Shown here: piece after piece, positions 1-8,816 of the stretch
Layout: each line of letters starts with the position of its first letter
Position numbering within the stretch: the stretch's first letter is position 1
Source: Nocardioides dongkuii
GTDB lineage: Bacteria; Actinomycetota; Actinomycetes; Propionibacteriales; Nocardioidaceae
Direction: 5' to 3'
Assembly: GCF_014127485.1 (NCBI RefSeq)
Contig: NZ_CP059903.1
Coordinates: 1,736,001-1,800,000, forward strand
DNA: 64,000 bases
Translations under genes and position numbers: made by a program
Notes under the pieces: generated by a model
The model's input: only the letters and a program-made list of their open reading frames with translations
What the model was told of the DNA's origin: nothing
The model's database searches: none

Positions 1-955
1 ACCGGCCCTCCTCGGTCCCGGACGGCGCGTCGGCGGAGGTGCCGAGGGTGTCGGCGGCGGTGAGCTGGAGGAAGAACGTCTCCAGGTCCTGCCGCATCGG
101 GGTGAGCTCGGTGAGCCAGATGTCGGCGGCGGCCAGCGCGCGGTTCACGGCGGCGGGGTCGTCGGTGTCGACCGCGAGGTGGCCGTCGGACCCGACGGAC
201 GTGGCCATGCCGGCGGCCCCGAGCGTCGCGGCCGCCGCGGCCGGGTCGGGGACGACGACCCGGTACGCCGTCCCCTCGCCGAGCAGCTCGTCGACGGTGC
301 CGGAGGCCAGCAGCCGCCCGTTGCCGATGATGGTGGCCGAGGTGCAGACCTGCTGGACCTCGGCGAGGATGTGCGAGCTGAGCAGCACGGTCACCCCGGC
401 GGCGCCGAGGTCGCGGATGGTGTCCCGGATCTCCCGGATGCCGGCGGGGTCGAGACCGTTGGTGGGCTCGTCGAGGATCAGCAGGGCCGGGTCCTTGAGC
501 AGGGTCGCGGCGATCGCGAGCCGCTGCTTCATGCCGAGCGAGTAGGACTTGAACCGGTCCTGGTCGCGGCCGGTCAGCCCGACCGTCTCGACCGCGGCGC
601 CGACCCGCTGCTCGGGAACCCCGATCGAGCGGGCCAGCAGCTGCAGGTTCTGCCGGCCGCTGAGGTTGGGGGAGAACTTCGGCGACTCGACGACCGCGCC
701 GACCCGGTCGATGACCGAGGGCAGCAGCTCCGGGACCGGCTCGCCGAAGAGCCGCATCGAGCCCCGGGTCGCGCGGGCCAGGCCGAGCAGCATCCGGATC
801 GTCGTGGTCTTGCCGGAGCCGTTGGGCCCGAGGAACCCGTGCACCCCGCCGGCGGGCACCGCCAGGTCGAGGTTCTGCACGGCGACCCGGCGCCCGCCTC
901 TCCGGCCGCGGAACTCCTTGCGGAGCCCGGTCGTCTCGATCACCAGGTCGGTCAC
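1..955 (-). CDS. ABC transporter ATP-binding protein (partial, C-terminus off left edge)
   Basis: ATPase subunit of an ABC exporter; it would power a membrane permease that is not in the window. Reading starts at GTG 955 and is still open after about 318 codons, so the C-terminal end is missing. Visible motifs are Walker A GPNGSGKTTT (about residue 40), a signature YSLGMKQRLAI (about 137) in place of LSGGQ, Walker B LLILDEPTNGLDP (about 155) and the switch histidine in LLSSHIL (about 190). The SLGMKQR signature is usual in the DrrA/BcrA/NatA-type drug and bacitracin exporters. The permease probably follows beyond position 1. Substrate unknown. Confidence 0.9.
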   Translation of the reverse strand, partial: MTDLVIETTGLRKEFRGRRGGRRVAVQNLDLAVPAGGVHGFLGPNGSGKTTTIRMLLGLARATRGSMRLFGEPVPELLPSVIDRVGAVVESPKFSPNLSGRQNLQLLARSIGVPEQRVGAAVETVGLTGRDQDRFKSYSLGMKQRLAIAATLLKDPALLILDEPTNGLDPAGIREIRDTIRDLGAAGVTVLLSSHILAEVQQVCTSATIIGNGRLLASGTVDELLGEGTAYRVVVPDPAAAAATLGAAGMATSVGSDGHLAVDTDDPAAVNRALAAADIWLTELTPMRQDLETFFLQLTAADTLGTSADAPSGTEEGR

Positions 956-961
956 CGGGCG

Positions 962-967
962 ATTAAA
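962..967 (-). promoter_or_regulatory. candidate -10 hexamer TTTAAT for the ABC ATPase
   Basis: TTTAAT lies exactly 6 nt before the GTG at 955 and is unusually AT-rich for this window. The spacing predicts a transcript starting at or next to the start codon (leaderless). No Shine-Dalgarno is seen. Confidence 0.4.
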
Positions 968-1005
968 GCGGTCCGCGCGGTCGCGCGGTGCCGGAACGCG
1001 TCGAT

Positions 1006-1740
1006 TCAGCCGCCGGACGGCGTGAGCAGCTCGATGCGCGGCCCGCGGCCGGGTTCCGGGCGGGGGTCGTAGTCCGGGGTCGGGGTGTACGGCGCCCACG
1101 CGAGCAGCGCGGCCAGGTGGCGGCGTACCGCCGGGAGGACCTCCGTGACCGGCACGTCGCGGCCGAGCTCGGCGGAGAGCGAGGTGACCCCGGCGTCGGC
1201 GATGCCGCACGGCACGAACCGGGCGTACCAGTCGAGGTCGACGTCGCAGTTGAGCGAGAACCCGTGCATGGTGACGCCGCGGCTGACCCGGATGCCGATC
1301 GCCGCGATCTTCCGCTCGGGGCCGCGGTCGTCGGCGCGCAGCCAGACGCCGCTGCGGCCCGGGACGCGCGCGGTGGCCACGCCGAGCTCGGCGCAGACCC
1401 CGATCAGGGCCTCCTCGACGCGGCGCACGTAGTCGACGACCTTGACGTGGTCGGGCAGCGTGACGATCGGGTAGCCGACCAGCTGGCCGGGGCCGTGGAA
1501 GGTGATCTTGCCGCCGCGGTCGACGTCGACGACCGCGGCGCCGCCGGGGTCGAGCGGCCGCTCGTGCGGCTCGGTGCGCTTGCCCGCGGTGAAGACCGGC
1601 GGGTGCTCGAGCAGCAGCACGGTGTCCGGCTGGTCGCCGGCCACGACCCGGGCGTGCACCTCGCGCTGGAGGTCCCAGGCGGCCAGGTAGTCGATCGCGT
1701 CCGCGCCGAGCCCGGCGTCGGTGAACCTCAGGTCGCTCAC
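1006..1740 (-). CDS. lipB: lipoyl(octanoyl) transferase LipB
   Basis: Transfers octanoyl from acyl carrier protein to the lipoyl domains of 2-oxoacid dehydrogenases and GcvH in the cytoplasm, the first step of lipoate synthesis. 244 aa, normal length. The family signature [17 protein letters not shown] is at about residues 75-91; the conserved lysine is in ERKIAAIGI (K144) and the acyl-accepting cysteine in VPCGIAD (C178). The GTG start at 1740 shares GTGA with the stop of the upstream esterase, suggesting translational coupling. A lipoylated E2 is encoded nearby at 4924-6789. lipA is not in the window. Confidence 0.96.
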   Translation of the reverse strand: MSDLRFTDAGLGADAIDYLAAWDLQREVHARVVAGDQPDTVLLLEHPPVFTAGKRTEPHERPLDPGGAAVVDVDRGGKITFHGPGQLVGYPIVTLPDHVKVVDYVRRVEEALIGVCAELGVATARVPGRSGVWLRADDRGPERKIAAIGIRVSRGVTMHGFSLNCDVDLDWYARFVPCGIADAGVTSLSAELGRDVPVTEVLPAVRRHLAALLAWAPYTPTPDYDPRPEPGRGPRIELLTPSGG

Positions 1741-2642
1741 GCGTCGAGGGTACGCCCGAGGAAGTCGAGCTGGGCGGGGAGCACGCGGCGCCAGTAGCCG
1801 GAGGTGTGCCCGCCGGGCTCGAAGCCGCCGGCCACCTGCGCCGACGCGGGGAACCCCGCGACGTACTCCTCGGCGGCACGGTAGAACGGGTCGCCGGTGC
1901 CGCAGTCGACGCGCACCGCGACGCCCTCGAGGTCGCCCTGCCGGCCGAGCACCGAGAACTCCTCGTACTCCGCGGCGTCCGCGAAGCCGGACGGCGACGC
2001 GTCGTCGGGGTCGGTCCACAGCGCAGGGCTGACCGCGACCACGCCGGCGACCCGGCCCGCGCCGAGCAGGCCCGCGAGCCGCAGCGCGCCGTACCCGCCC
2101 ATCGACCAGCCGAGCAGCCCGATCCGGTCGGTCGGCCCCGCCCGCAGCCCCTGCCCGGCGAGCAGGGGGAGCAGCTCGTCGACCACCATCGCGCCGGAGT
2201 CCTCGCCGGAGGGGCGCGGGTGCCAGTAGCTGTCGCCGCCGTCCACCACCGCCACGGCGTACGGCGTGCCGCCGGCGGCGGTGTGCGCGGCGAGGAACCG
2301 GTCCAGCCCGAGGCCGGGACCGAGCAGCGCGGCGTGGTCCTGCCCGCGGCCGTGCAGCGCGACCACGACCGGCAGCTCCTCCCGCCGGGCGCTGCCCGGC
2401 GGGAGGACCACCGCCCAGCCGGTGCTGGTGCCGCCGCGCGCCTCGGACACGAACGTGCCGCGCCGGACGCGACCCGGCGCGACGTCGGGCACCACGCCGT
2501 CCTCGCCGTCGAGGCCGAGCCGGGCCTGCAGCCACGGCCGCCCGGGCAGCACGCCCTGGTGGACACCCGCCCCCACGGCGGCCGCCCCCGCCGTCACCAC
2601 CCCGCCGCCGACGAGGACGGCGCGGCGGGACACGTGAGGCAC
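1737..2642 (-). CDS. exported alpha/beta-hydrolase (esterase D / antigen 85-like)
   Basis: 301 aa. The N-terminus has SRRAVL followed by a Gly/Ala-rich hydrophobic stretch (residues 5-27), which looks like a Tat-type signal peptide. The serine-hydrolase elbow is GWSMGGYG (nucleophile about S176); a downstream Asp (DCGTGDPFY, about 245) and His ([10 protein letters not shown], about 279) can complete the triad. The fold matches secreted esterase/acyltransferase-type hydrolases; the substrate is unknown. The GTG start at 2642 is supported by a CAGACT hexamer 6 nt upstream. It overlaps lipB by 4 bp, so the two are probably cotranscribed. Confidence 0.85.
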   Translation of the reverse strand: MPHVSRRAVLVGGGVVTAGAAAVGAGVHQGVLPGRPWLQARLGLDGEDGVVPDVAPGRVRRGTFVSEARGGTSTGWAVVLPPGSARREELPVVVALHGRGQDHAALLGPGLGLDRFLAAHTAAGGTPYAVAVVDGGDSYWHPRPSGEDSGAMVVDELLPLLAGQGLRAGPTDRIGLLGWSMGGYGALRLAGLLGAGRVAGVVAVSPALWTDPDDASPSGFADAAEYEEFSVLGRQGDLEGVAVRVDCGTGDPFYRAAEEYVAGFPASAQVAGGFEPGGHTSGYWRRVLPAQLDFLGRTLDA

Positions 2643-2648
2643 CCGCGC

Positions 2649-2654
2649 AGTCTG
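2649..2654 (-). promoter_or_regulatory. candidate leaderless -10 (CAGACT) for the esterase-lipB operon
   Basis: CAGACT (A at 2, T at 6) sits 6 nt before the GTG start at 2642. No ribosome-binding site is visible. Confidence 0.4.
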
Positions 2655-2673
2655 GCAGGTGGGGTGGGGGAGG

Positions 2674-2713
2674 AAGGGGAGGATTCACCGGTCGACCGGT
2701 GAATCCTCCCCTT
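2674..2713. repeat. 40-bp perfect palindrome
   Basis: Two 20-bp arms meet with no loop at the centre GGTCGACC; the left arm begins AAGGGGAGG and the right arm ends CCTCCCCTT. It lies in the divergent gap between the esterase (-) and the secreted protein at 2841 (+). A terminator role is therefore unlikely; an operator or mobile palindrome is more plausible. It contains inverted TTCACC half-sites. Confidence 0.85.
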
Positions 2714-2738
2714 GACCGACGGAGTTTCGTCGGTCAAG
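2711..2738. repeat. second hairpin abutting the palindrome
   Basis: An 11-bp stem (CTTGACCGACG with CGTCGGTCAAG) closes a 6-nt loop GAGTTT. It shares its first three bases with the end of the 40-bp palindrome, so the two could exclude each other in single-stranded form. Confidence 0.75.
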
Positions 2739-2840
2739 CGGAAGGTCTGTCGGTCCAGTACGCCGCGGCGTGCACGTCTCGGGCGGCGGCCTGTGGAGGA
2801 GCGGTGGCGGACGGTCGGCGTACCGCGGTAGGCCTGGGGG

Positions 2841-3359
2841 ATGACCGCACCCCGGCTGCTGCTCGCGGCGCTCGTCGCGACGGTCCTGGCGGTCGCGACG
2901 ATCAGCGTGGCGGCCCTCGTCGGTGACCGGTCGGACGCCCCGCGCGTGGCGTCGTCGGCGACCGCTGCGGCGACCGCCGCGGCGGCCCCGCGCACCGGGG
3001 CGCTCGCGGTGCTCGCCGCCTGGGACCAGCGGCGCTCCGAGGCCTGGGCGGACGGCGACGCGGCGGCGCTGGCCGACCTCTACGAGCCGGGCAGTACGGC
3101 GGGCCGTCGCGACCTGGCGATGCTCCGCGCCTGGCGCGAGCGCGGGCTGCGGGTGACCGGCCTGCGCATGCAGGTGCTCGACGCCGAGGTCATCGACACC
3201 GCCGACGCCCGGCTGGTGCTCCGCGTGACCGACCGGGTGGCGGCCGCGCGGGCGGTGGGCCGCGGTCTGGACGCGACCCTTCCCGCGGACCGCCCGACGA
3301 CGCGGCGGATCACCCTCGTGCGGCACGCGGAGGGGTGGCGCGTGGCGGACGTGGTGTGA
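2841..3359 (+). CDS. secreted or membrane-anchored hypothetical protein
   Basis: 172 aa, not recognised by name. An N-terminal hydrophobic segment (residues 4-28) is followed by an Ala/Thr linker and a domain from about residue 54. The pattern LAAWDQRRSEAWADGD..ALADLY resembles the first helices of NTF2/SnoaL-like proteins; the C-terminal strands end in a RHAEGWRVADVV-type pattern. This suggests an exported NTF2-like fold without visible catalytic residues. ATG at 2841 is the first start. It is divergent from the esterase across a palindrome-containing gap of about 200 bp. Confidence 0.7.
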   Translation: MTAPRLLLAALVATVLAVATISVAALVGDRSDAPRVASSATAAATAAAAPRTGALAVLAAWDQRRSEAWADGDAAALADLYEPGSTAGRRDLAMLRAWRERGLRVTGLRMQVLDAEVIDTADARLVLRVTDRVAAARAVGRGLDATLPADRPTTRRITLVRHAEGWRVADVV

Positions 3360-3379
3360 CGCGTGGGACGAGCCTCCGC

Positions 3380-3385
3380 GAGGAT
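3380..3385 (+). promoter_or_regulatory. candidate leaderless -10 (GAGGAT)
   Basis: GAGGAT is 6 nt before ATG 3392. It supports choosing that ATG over the upstream in-frame start at 3335. Confidence 0.35.
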
Positions 3386-3391
3386 GGCGCC

Positions 3392-3913
3392 ATGAGCTCC
3401 GTGACCGACCTGAGGCTGCGCCCGCTCCGCCCCGACGACGAGACCGAGGCCGTGCAGGCGCACCACGAGCTGGCCGCGGACGGCTTCGAGTTCCTCAGCG
3501 GGTGGACGCCGGACCGGCCCTGGGCGGACCTGCTGCGGCAGTACGACGCCGAGCGCCGCGGCACCGACCTGCCCCCCGACCGGGTCCGCGCCACGTTCCT
3601 GATGGCCGAGGCCGGCGGCACGATCGTCGGCCGGGTGTCGGTCCGGTTCGCGCTCAACGAGTGGCTGGCGGCGTACGGCGGCCACATCGGGTACGGCGTG
3701 CGGCCGGCGTACCGCCGTCGCGGCCACGCCACCGAGGTCCTCCGCCAGTCCCTGGTGCTCGCACGGGACGGCGGCGTCGACCGGGTCCTGGTCACCTGCG
3801 ACGACGACAACGTCGGGTCGGCGGCGACGATCGAGCGCTGCGGCGGCGTCCTGGAGGACGTCGTCGACCAGCCGGGAACGACGGTGCCGAAGCGGCGGTA
3901 CTGGATCGGCTAG
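3392..3913 (+). CDS. GNAT family N-acetyltransferase
   Basis: 173 aa, single-domain acetyl-CoA-dependent N-acetyltransferase. The acetyl-CoA-binding motif A is in VRPAYRRRGHATEVL (about residues 104-118), and the C-terminal half has the GNAT pattern CDDDNVGSAATIERCGG. This last pattern is common in RimJ/YncA-like members that act on small molecules or peptides. Substrate unknown. The stop codon overlaps that of the convergent epimerase gene in the palindrome CTAG (3910-3913). Confidence 0.85.
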   Translation: MSSVTDLRLRPLRPDDETEAVQAHHELAADGFEFLSGWTPDRPWADLLRQYDAERRGTDLPPDRVRATFLMAEAGGTIVGRVSVRFALNEWLAAYGGHIGYGVRPAYRRRGHATEVLRQSLVLARDGGVDRVLVTCDDDNVGSAATIERCGGVLEDVVDQPGTTVPKRRYWIG

Positions 3914-4806
3914 AGGCCCGCGCGCAGCACCGCGGTGACGTCGCGGTCGCGGAACACGAAGCCCGCGGCCTCCAGCGCCGCGGGGCGCACGTTCAGCGAG
4001 CCGAGCAGCTCCGGGGCCATCGCCCCGGCGGCCTTGTCCAGCACCGCCCGGGGCACGGTCGCGAACGCCGGCCGGTGCAGCTCCCGGGCCAGCACCCGGG
4101 TGAACTCGGCGTTCGTGGGCGTCACCGGGCAGCACAGGTTGACCGGGCCGGCCAGGGTGTCGTGCTCGGCGGCGTGCACGACCGCGCCGAGCCAGTCGTG
4201 CAGCGAGATCATCGCCATGTGCTGGCGGCCGGACCCCAGCCGCCCGCCGAGCCCGGCGCGGAACAGCAGCCGCAGCTGCTTGAGCGGCGCGGCGCGGTGG
4301 TCCATCACCGGCGCGGTCCGCAGCACGACCACCCGGGCGCCGGCCGCCACGGCGGGGTCGGCGGCTGCCTGCCACTCCTTCGTCACCCGGGTCAGCAGCG
4401 CGTCGCCCCGGCTGTCGGCGGTCTCGGTGAGCACCTCCGCGCCGTGGTCGCCGTAGTAGGAGATGCCGTTGCCCGCGAGGAACGCCGGCCGGCGCTCGGC
4501 CTCGGCGACCGCCTGGGCCAGCACGCGGGTCGTGGTGACCCGGCTGTCGCGCAGCTGCTGCGCCCACTGCTCGGAGTGCGGGTTGCCGAGCGTGGGGGAG
4601 CCCGCCAGGTTCACCACCACGTCGGCGGCGCCGACCACGGCGCGGTCGTAGACGCCGGCGTACGGGTCCCAGGTCGACTCGTCGGGACCGTCCGCAGGAC
4701 GACGGACGAGGGTCGTCACGCGGTGCCCGCGCGCCCGCAGCTCGGCGACGAGGGAGCTGCCGAGGAACCCGGAGGCGCCGGCGACGACGACGGAGAGGGG
4801 CGGCAT
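3910..4806 (-). CDS. TIGR01777 family NAD-dependent epimerase
   Basis: 298 aa. Extended short-chain dehydrogenase fold with the Rossmann motif GASGFLGS (residues 9-16) and the family segments LAGSPTLG and GNGISYYGDHG. It closes with a DUF1731-like C-terminal region (SLNVRPAALEAAGFVF). Its homologue sits between lipB and the E2 gene in M. tuberculosis as well, so the neighbourhood is conserved though the substrate is not known. ATG 4806 is preferred; an in-frame TTG at 4818 would add four residues. It ends tail-to-tail with the GNAT gene. Confidence 0.88.
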   Translation of the reverse strand: MPPLSVVVAGASGFLGSSLVAELRARGHRVTTLVRRPADGPDESTWDPYAGVYDRAVVGAADVVVNLAGSPTLGNPHSEQWAQQLRDSRVTTTRVLAQAVAEAERRPAFLAGNGISYYGDHGAEVLTETADSRGDALLTRVTKEWQAAADPAVAAGARVVVLRTAPVMDHRAAPLKQLRLLFRAGLGGRLGSGRQHMAMISLHDWLGAVVHAAEHDTLAGPVNLCCPVTPTNAEFTRVLARELHRPAFATVPRAVLDKAAGAMAPELLGSLNVRPAALEAAGFVFRDRDVTAVLRAGL

Positions 4807-4858
4807 GCCGCCAGCCAACCACCGGCCACCAAGACCTCGGGCACCCGGCCCGGACGCA

Positions 4859-4894
4859 GCTGGGCCGCACAGCCCGGAGGCTGCACGGCCCAGC
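4859..4894 (-). terminator. hairpin terminator after sucB
   Basis: A 9-bp stem GCTGGGCCG/CGGCCCAGC encloses an inner CAGCC-CGGA-GGCTG hairpin, about 30 bp past the sucB stop. No T-tract, as is common in high-GC actinobacteria. Confidence 0.6.
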
Positions 4895-4923
4895 GTGGGA
4901 CCACCCTGGGGGCGGTCGACGGG

Positions 4924-6789
4924 TCAGACGTCGAAGACGCCGGCCTCCAGCCGCTTCTTCACGTCCTGCAGGAAGCGGCCCGCGTCGGCGCCGTCGACCA
5001 GGCGGTGGTCGTACGTCAGCGCGAGGTAGACCATGTGCCGCACCGCGATCGTCTCGCCCAGGTTGGCGTCGTCGATCACGACCGGGCGCTTGACCACCAC
5101 GCCCGGGCCGAGGATCGCCACCTGCGGCTTGTTGATGATCGGGGTGTCCCACAGTGCGCCGGCGCTGCCGAGGTTGGTGATGGTGAAGGTGCCGCCACCG
5201 AGCTCGTCGGGACCGATCTTGTTGGTGCGGGTGCGCTCGGCGACGTCCGCGATCTTCTTCGCCAGGCCGGCGATGGAGAGGTCGCCGGCGTCCTTGACGA
5301 CCGGGGTCAGCAGCCCCTTCTCGGTGTCCACCGCGAACGCGACGTTCTCGCGGTCGTAGTAGGTGATCTCCCCGGCGTCGGTGTCGATCGTCGCGTTGAG
5401 CTTCGGGTGCTCCTTGAGCGCGTCGACCGCCGCCTTGGTGAAGAACGGCAGGTACGAGAGCTTGACGCCCTCCCGGGCCAGGAAGTCGGCCTTCTTGGCG
5501 TCCCGCAGCCGGGCGACGTTGGTGACGTCGACCTCGACGACCTGGGTGAGCTGGGCGCCGGTCTGGAGCGAGTCGACCATCCGCTCGGCGATGATCTTGC
5601 GCAGCCGGCTGATCTTCTCCGTGGTGCCCCGCAGCGGGGACGGCGTGACCGACGGGGCCTGCGCGCCGGACGACGCGGCCGGGGCGGCGGCGGCCGCGGG
5701 TGCGGCGGCCGGAGCCTCCTTGGCGCGCGCTGCCTCGAGCACGTCCTGCTTGCGGACGCGGCCGCCCACACCGGTGCCGCTGACCGTCGACAGGTCGACG
5801 TCGTGCTGCGCCGCGAGCTTGCGCACCAGCGGGGTCACGTAGCCCGCGGCGTCGGACGAGCCGCCCTCGGAGCGGGCGGACCCACCCGACTCGCCGCCGG
5901 TGTCCCGCGTGGTCGGGGACTGCGAGCTCGGCGCCGGGACGTCGTCGTCCTGCTTCGGCTCCTCGGCCTTCGCAGGGGCCGGCTCGGGCTCCTTCGCCTT
6001 CGCGGGCTCCGGCTCCGGCTCGGGCTCCGGCTCGGGCTCCGGCTCCGGCTCCTTCTGGGGCTCGGGCTCGTCGTCCTGGCTGGGCGCGGCGTCCGCGTCG
6101 CCGATGATCGCGAGCTCGGCGCCGACCTCGACGGTCTCGTCCTCCTGGACCTTGATCTCGATGAGGGTGCCGGCGACCGGCGAGGGGATCTCGGTGTCGA
6201 CCTTGTCGGTGGAGACCTCGAGCAGCGGCTCGTCGACCGCGACCTCGTCCCCGACCTGCTTGAGCCAGCGGGTGACGGTGCCCTCGGTGACCGACTCGCC
6301 GAGCGCGGGCAGCGAGACCGCGGTACCGGAGCCGCCGGACGGCTTCGTGTCGGCCTGCGGCTTCTCGGCCGGCTCGTCGGACTTCTCCGACTCGGGGGTC
6401 TCGTCGCCCGGGGGCAGCTCGCCCTTCTCGTCGGCGATCTCCTGCTCCTGCTCCGCCTTCTGCTCGGCGTTCTCCTCGTCCTGGGGCTGCGCCTCGGGCG
6501 TGGCCTCCTCGGGCTCGGCGTCGGAGCCCTCGTCGGAGCCGGCGGACTCGCCCTCGTCACCGATGACCGCGAGCACCGCGCCCACCTCGACGGTGTCGTC
6601 CTCGTCGGCCTTGATCTCCAGCAGCGTGCCGGCGACGGGGGAGGGGATCTCCGTGTCGACCTTGTCGGTGGAGACCTCCAGCAACGGCTCGTCGACCGCG
6701 ACCGAGTCGCCGACCTGCTTGAGCCAGCGGGTGACGGTGCCTTCGGTGACGGACTCCCCGAGGGCTGGGAGGTTGACTTCGGTGGCCAA
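4924..6789 (-). CDS. sucB: dihydrolipoamide acyltransferase E2 with two lipoyl domains
   Basis: Core acyltransferase of a 2-oxoacid dehydrogenase complex (2-oxoglutarate and/or pyruvate), moving acyl groups to CoA. 621 aa. Lipoyl domain 1 spans residues 2-76 (lipoyl lysine in STDKVD, K43) and lipoyl domain 2 spans 157-232 (K196). Then come an acidic EP-rich linker (240-280), a peripheral-subunit-binding domain (about 317-355) and a catalytic domain (about 388-621) with the active-site [12 protein letters not shown]. The actinobacterial SucB/DlaT architecture fits. Start is TTG 6789 with GAAGGA 7 nt upstream. lpd lies 27 bp upstream on the same strand, so E2 and E3 form an operon. Confidence 0.95.
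   Translation of the reverse strand: MATEVNLPALGESVTEGTVTRWLKQVGDSVAVDEPLLEVSTDKVDTEIPSPVAGTLLEIKADEDDTVEVGAVLAVIGDEGESAGSDEGSDAEPEEATPEAQPQDEENAEQKAEQEQEIADEKGELPPGDETPESEKSDEPAEKPQADTKPSGGSGTAVSLPALGESVTEGTVTRWLKQVGDEVAVDEPLLEVSTDKVDTEIPSPVAGTLIEIKVQEDETVEVGAELAIIGDADAAPSQDDEPEPQKEPEPEPEPEPEPEPEPAKAKEPEPAPAKAEEPKQDDDVPAPSSQSPTTRDTGGESGGSARSEGGSSDAAGYVTPLVRKLAAQHDVDLSTVSGTGVGGRVRKQDVLEAARAKEAPAAAPAAAAAPAASSGAQAPSVTPSPLRGTTEKISRLRKIIAERMVDSLQTGAQLTQVVEVDVTNVARLRDAKKADFLAREGVKLSYLPFFTKAAVDALKEHPKLNATIDTDAGEITYYDRENVAFAVDTEKGLLTPVVKDAGDLSIAGLAKKIADVAERTRTNKIGPDELGGGTFTITNLGSAGALWDTPIINKPQVAILGPGVVVKRPVVIDDANLGETIAVRHMVYLALTYDHRLVDGADAGRFLQDVKKRLEAGVFDV
6005..6052. repeat. imperfect hexanucleotide repeat encoding the E2 EP-linker
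   Basis: Runs of GGCTCC/GGCTCG units encode Glu-Pro pairs on the minus strand. Similar EP-coding runs occur in the RodZ-like gene and the extracellular nuclease gene. Likely a flexible linker and prone to length change. Confidence 0.7.
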
Positions 6790-6816
6790 TGGAGTTCCTT
6801 CGTCTGCTCGGTGGGT

Positions 6817-8214
6817 TCAGGCGTGTGCGTGCAGCGGCTTGCCGGCGAGCGCGAGGTGCGCCTCGCCGAGAGCCTCGTTCTGGGTGGGGTGGGCGTGCAC
6901 CAGCGGAGCCACGTCCTCGGGGTACCCCTCCCAGCCGTAGATCAGCTGGGCCTCCCCGACGAGCTCGCCGACCCGGTCGCCGACCAGGTGGATCCCGATC
7001 ACGGGACCGTCGGTGCGGCGGACCAGCTTGACGAACCCCTGGGTCTTGAGGATCTGGCTCTTGCCGTTGCCCCCGAGGTCGTAGGTGAGCGTCTCGACCG
7101 CGTCGGCGCCGTGGCGCTCGACGGCCGCCGCCTCGGTGAGCCCGACCGAGGCGACCTCGGGGTGGGAGTAGGTGACCCGCGGGATCGCGGACTCGTCCAG
7201 CGGCGCCGGCTCGAGCCCGGCGATGTCCTCGGCGACGAAGATGCCCTGCGCGAAGCCGCGGTGCGCCAGCTGCAGGCCCGGCACGATGTCGCCGACGGCG
7301 CGCACGCCCTCGACGTTGGTGCGGCAGCGCTCGTCGGCGAGCACGAAGCCGCGCTCCATGGCGACGCCCTGCTCGTCGTACCCGAGGCCGTCGGTGACCG
7401 GGCCGCGGCCGACGGCGACGAGCAGCAGCTCGGCCTCGATCACGTCCCCGCCCTCGACGGTGACGGCGACGCCGTCGTCGGTGGTCTTGACGCTCTGGAA
7501 CGGGGTGCCGGTGCGGAAGGCGATGCCGCGCTTGCGGAACGCGCGCTCCAGCGCCTTCGAGGACGCCTCGTCCTCGGCCGCGACCAGCCGGGGGAGCGCC
7601 TCGACGATGGTGACCTCGGCGCCGAAGCTGCGCCAGACGCTCGCGAACTCGCAGCCGATGACGCCGCCGCCGAGCACGACGACCGAGGCGGGGACGCGGT
7701 CCAGGCGCAGGGCGTGGTCGGAGGTGAGCACGCGCTCGCCGTCGACCTCGAGGCCGGGCAGCGAGCGGGCGTAGGAGCCGGTGGCCAGCACCAGGTGGCG
7801 ACCGGTGTACGTCGTGCCGCCGACGGTCACCTCGCGCGGCCCGGTCATCCGGCCCTCGCCCTCGACGACGGTGATCCCGCGGGACTTGATCAGGCCGGCG
7901 AGGCCCTTGAAGAGCCGGCCGACGACGCCCTCCTGGTAGGACCGCACGGCCGGCATGTCGATGCCCTCGAGCGTGGCGCGGACGCCGAACTGCTCGGCGG
8001 TGCGGGCGGAGTCGGCGACCTCGGCGGCGTGCAGCAGCGCCTTGGTCGGGATGCAGCCCTCGTGCAGGCAGGTGCCGCCGAGGTTGCCCTTCTCGACCAG
8101 ACCCACGCGCAGACCGAGCTGCGCGGCCCGCAGGGCACAGGCGTACCCCCCCGATCCGGCACCGAGGACGAGGACGTCGAAGTCGGCGTCACCGGCGTCG
8201 TGGGGATCGGCCAC
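6817..8214 (-). CDS. lpdA: dihydrolipoyl dehydrogenase (E3)
   Basis: Reoxidises dihydrolipoamide on E2 with FAD and NAD+. 465 aa. FAD-binding GAGSGGYACA (19-28), the redox-active disulfide in GGTCLHEGCIPTKA (C49, C54), the NAD-binding GGGVIGCEFASVW and the C-terminal catalytic pair in HAHPTQNEALGEA. The start is GTG 8214, with GGAAGGA ideally spaced upstream; longer in-frame extensions lack such a site. Followed by the E2 gene after 27 bp. Confidence 0.96.
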   Translation of the reverse strand: MADPHDAGDADFDVLVLGAGSGGYACALRAAQLGLRVGLVEKGNLGGTCLHEGCIPTKALLHAAEVADSARTAEQFGVRATLEGIDMPAVRSYQEGVVGRLFKGLAGLIKSRGITVVEGEGRMTGPREVTVGGTTYTGRHLVLATGSYARSLPGLEVDGERVLTSDHALRLDRVPASVVVLGGGVIGCEFASVWRSFGAEVTIVEALPRLVAAEDEASSKALERAFRKRGIAFRTGTPFQSVKTTDDGVAVTVEGGDVIEAELLLVAVGRGPVTDGLGYDEQGVAMERGFVLADERCRTNVEGVRAVGDIVPGLQLAHRGFAQGIFVAEDIAGLEPAPLDESAIPRVTYSHPEVASVGLTEAAAVERHGADAVETLTYDLGGNGKSQILKTQGFVKLVRRTDGPVIGIHLVGDRVGELVGEAQLIYGWEGYPEDVAPLVHAHPTQNEALGEAHLALAGKPLHAHA

Positions 8215-8336
8215 CGTGGTCCTTCCGTGGGTCGGGCGGGGAATGCCGTCCATCCTTGCACTTTCCTGGCTCGGGTCCACACCTGCCCCGAAGGGGCACT
8301 TCGGCGGTCCCGCCTGCGCGGTGCCGGGTGACCGGG

Positions 8337-8342
8337 CAGACT
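8337..8342 (+). promoter_or_regulatory. candidate leaderless -10 (CAGACT)
   Basis: CAGACT is 6 nt before ATG 8349 and supports that start over the upstream in-frame codons. Confidence 0.4.
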
Positions 8343-8348
8343 GGGCGC

Positions 8349-8726
8349 ATGGGTTGGACAGACCGGTTCCGCCGCGGCATGAGCCCGCGCATGCGGAAGC
8401 CAGCAAGCGACGGCTACCGCACCGGGTCGACGCAGGTGCGCGCGGCCGACAAGGTCGACGAGACGCACCTGCACGAGTGGGTCACCGCGCGCCGCGGTGT
8501 CGAGGGGTTCGTCGAGCCGCGCACCGCGGTCAGCGACGTGACGCTGCTGCTCGTCGCCCACGACGGCGAGTGGACCCGGCGCCGGGTCCCGTCGGTCGAG
8601 TGGGCGCACAAGTTCTGCAACACCTACCAGGTCCCGTCGTACGACGCGGCCGTCGTCGGCATCCCGCAGCGGATGCGCGACTGGAACCGCCGCCAGAAGC
8701 AGCTCCGCAAGGAGCAGGGCCTCTGA
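8349..8726 (+). CDS. conserved hypothetical protein
   Basis: 125 aa, cytoplasmic, rich in Arg and Lys at both ends (start MGWTDRFRRGMSPRMRK, end WNRRQKQLRKEQGL). No catalytic motif recognised. The body (about 25-110) has the mixed alpha/beta look of a folded domain (VTLLLVAHDGEWTRRRV). It is divergent from lpdA across 134 bp and convergent with pepA, with the 42-bp palindrome between the two stop codons. Function unknown. Confidence 0.7.
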   Translation: MGWTDRFRRGMSPRMRKPASDGYRTGSTQVRAADKVDETHLHEWVTARRGVEGFVEPRTAVSDVTLLLVAHDGEWTRRRVPSVEWAHKFCNTYQVPSYDAAVVGIPQRMRDWNRRQKQLRKEQGL

Positions 8727-8748
8727 CGCCGTACCTCTGCTGTGGATG

Positions 8749-8790
8749 ACCCCGCCGAGTCGGCGCACATGTGCGCCGACTCGGCGGGGT
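8749..8790. repeat. 42-bp perfect palindrome, dispersed repeat copy 1
   Basis: Perfectly self-complementary around ACATGT, with two CGCCGAGTCGGCG-type cores. Positions 8753-8795 are identical (inverted) to 60583-60625 over 43 nt. It lies between convergent genes, so it could act as a bidirectional terminator. Member of the repeat family also seen at 18524-18620, 43202-43227 and 60583-60688. Confidence 0.85.
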
Positions 8791-8816
8791 TCTGCACAGG
8801 TCGGGGTTCGGGGGGG

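Noticed and set aside
2594-3326. Minus-strand open frames covering the palindrome
   Set aside because: They exist because of the symmetric GC-rich sequence; no start signal, no family motif, and they are antisense to the gene at 2841.
6005-6052. EP repeat in the E2 gene as a novel element
   Set aside because: EP/AP-rich linkers are normal between lipoyl and binding domains; similar tracts occur in the RodZ-like and nuclease genes.
3502-8331. Very long plus-strand open frame (about 1600 codons) opposite the epimerase, E2 and lpd genes
   Set aside because: The minus strand encodes complete, motif-rich enzymes here; the opposite frame is Arg/Gly/Val low-complexity, as usual for GC-rich antisense frames.
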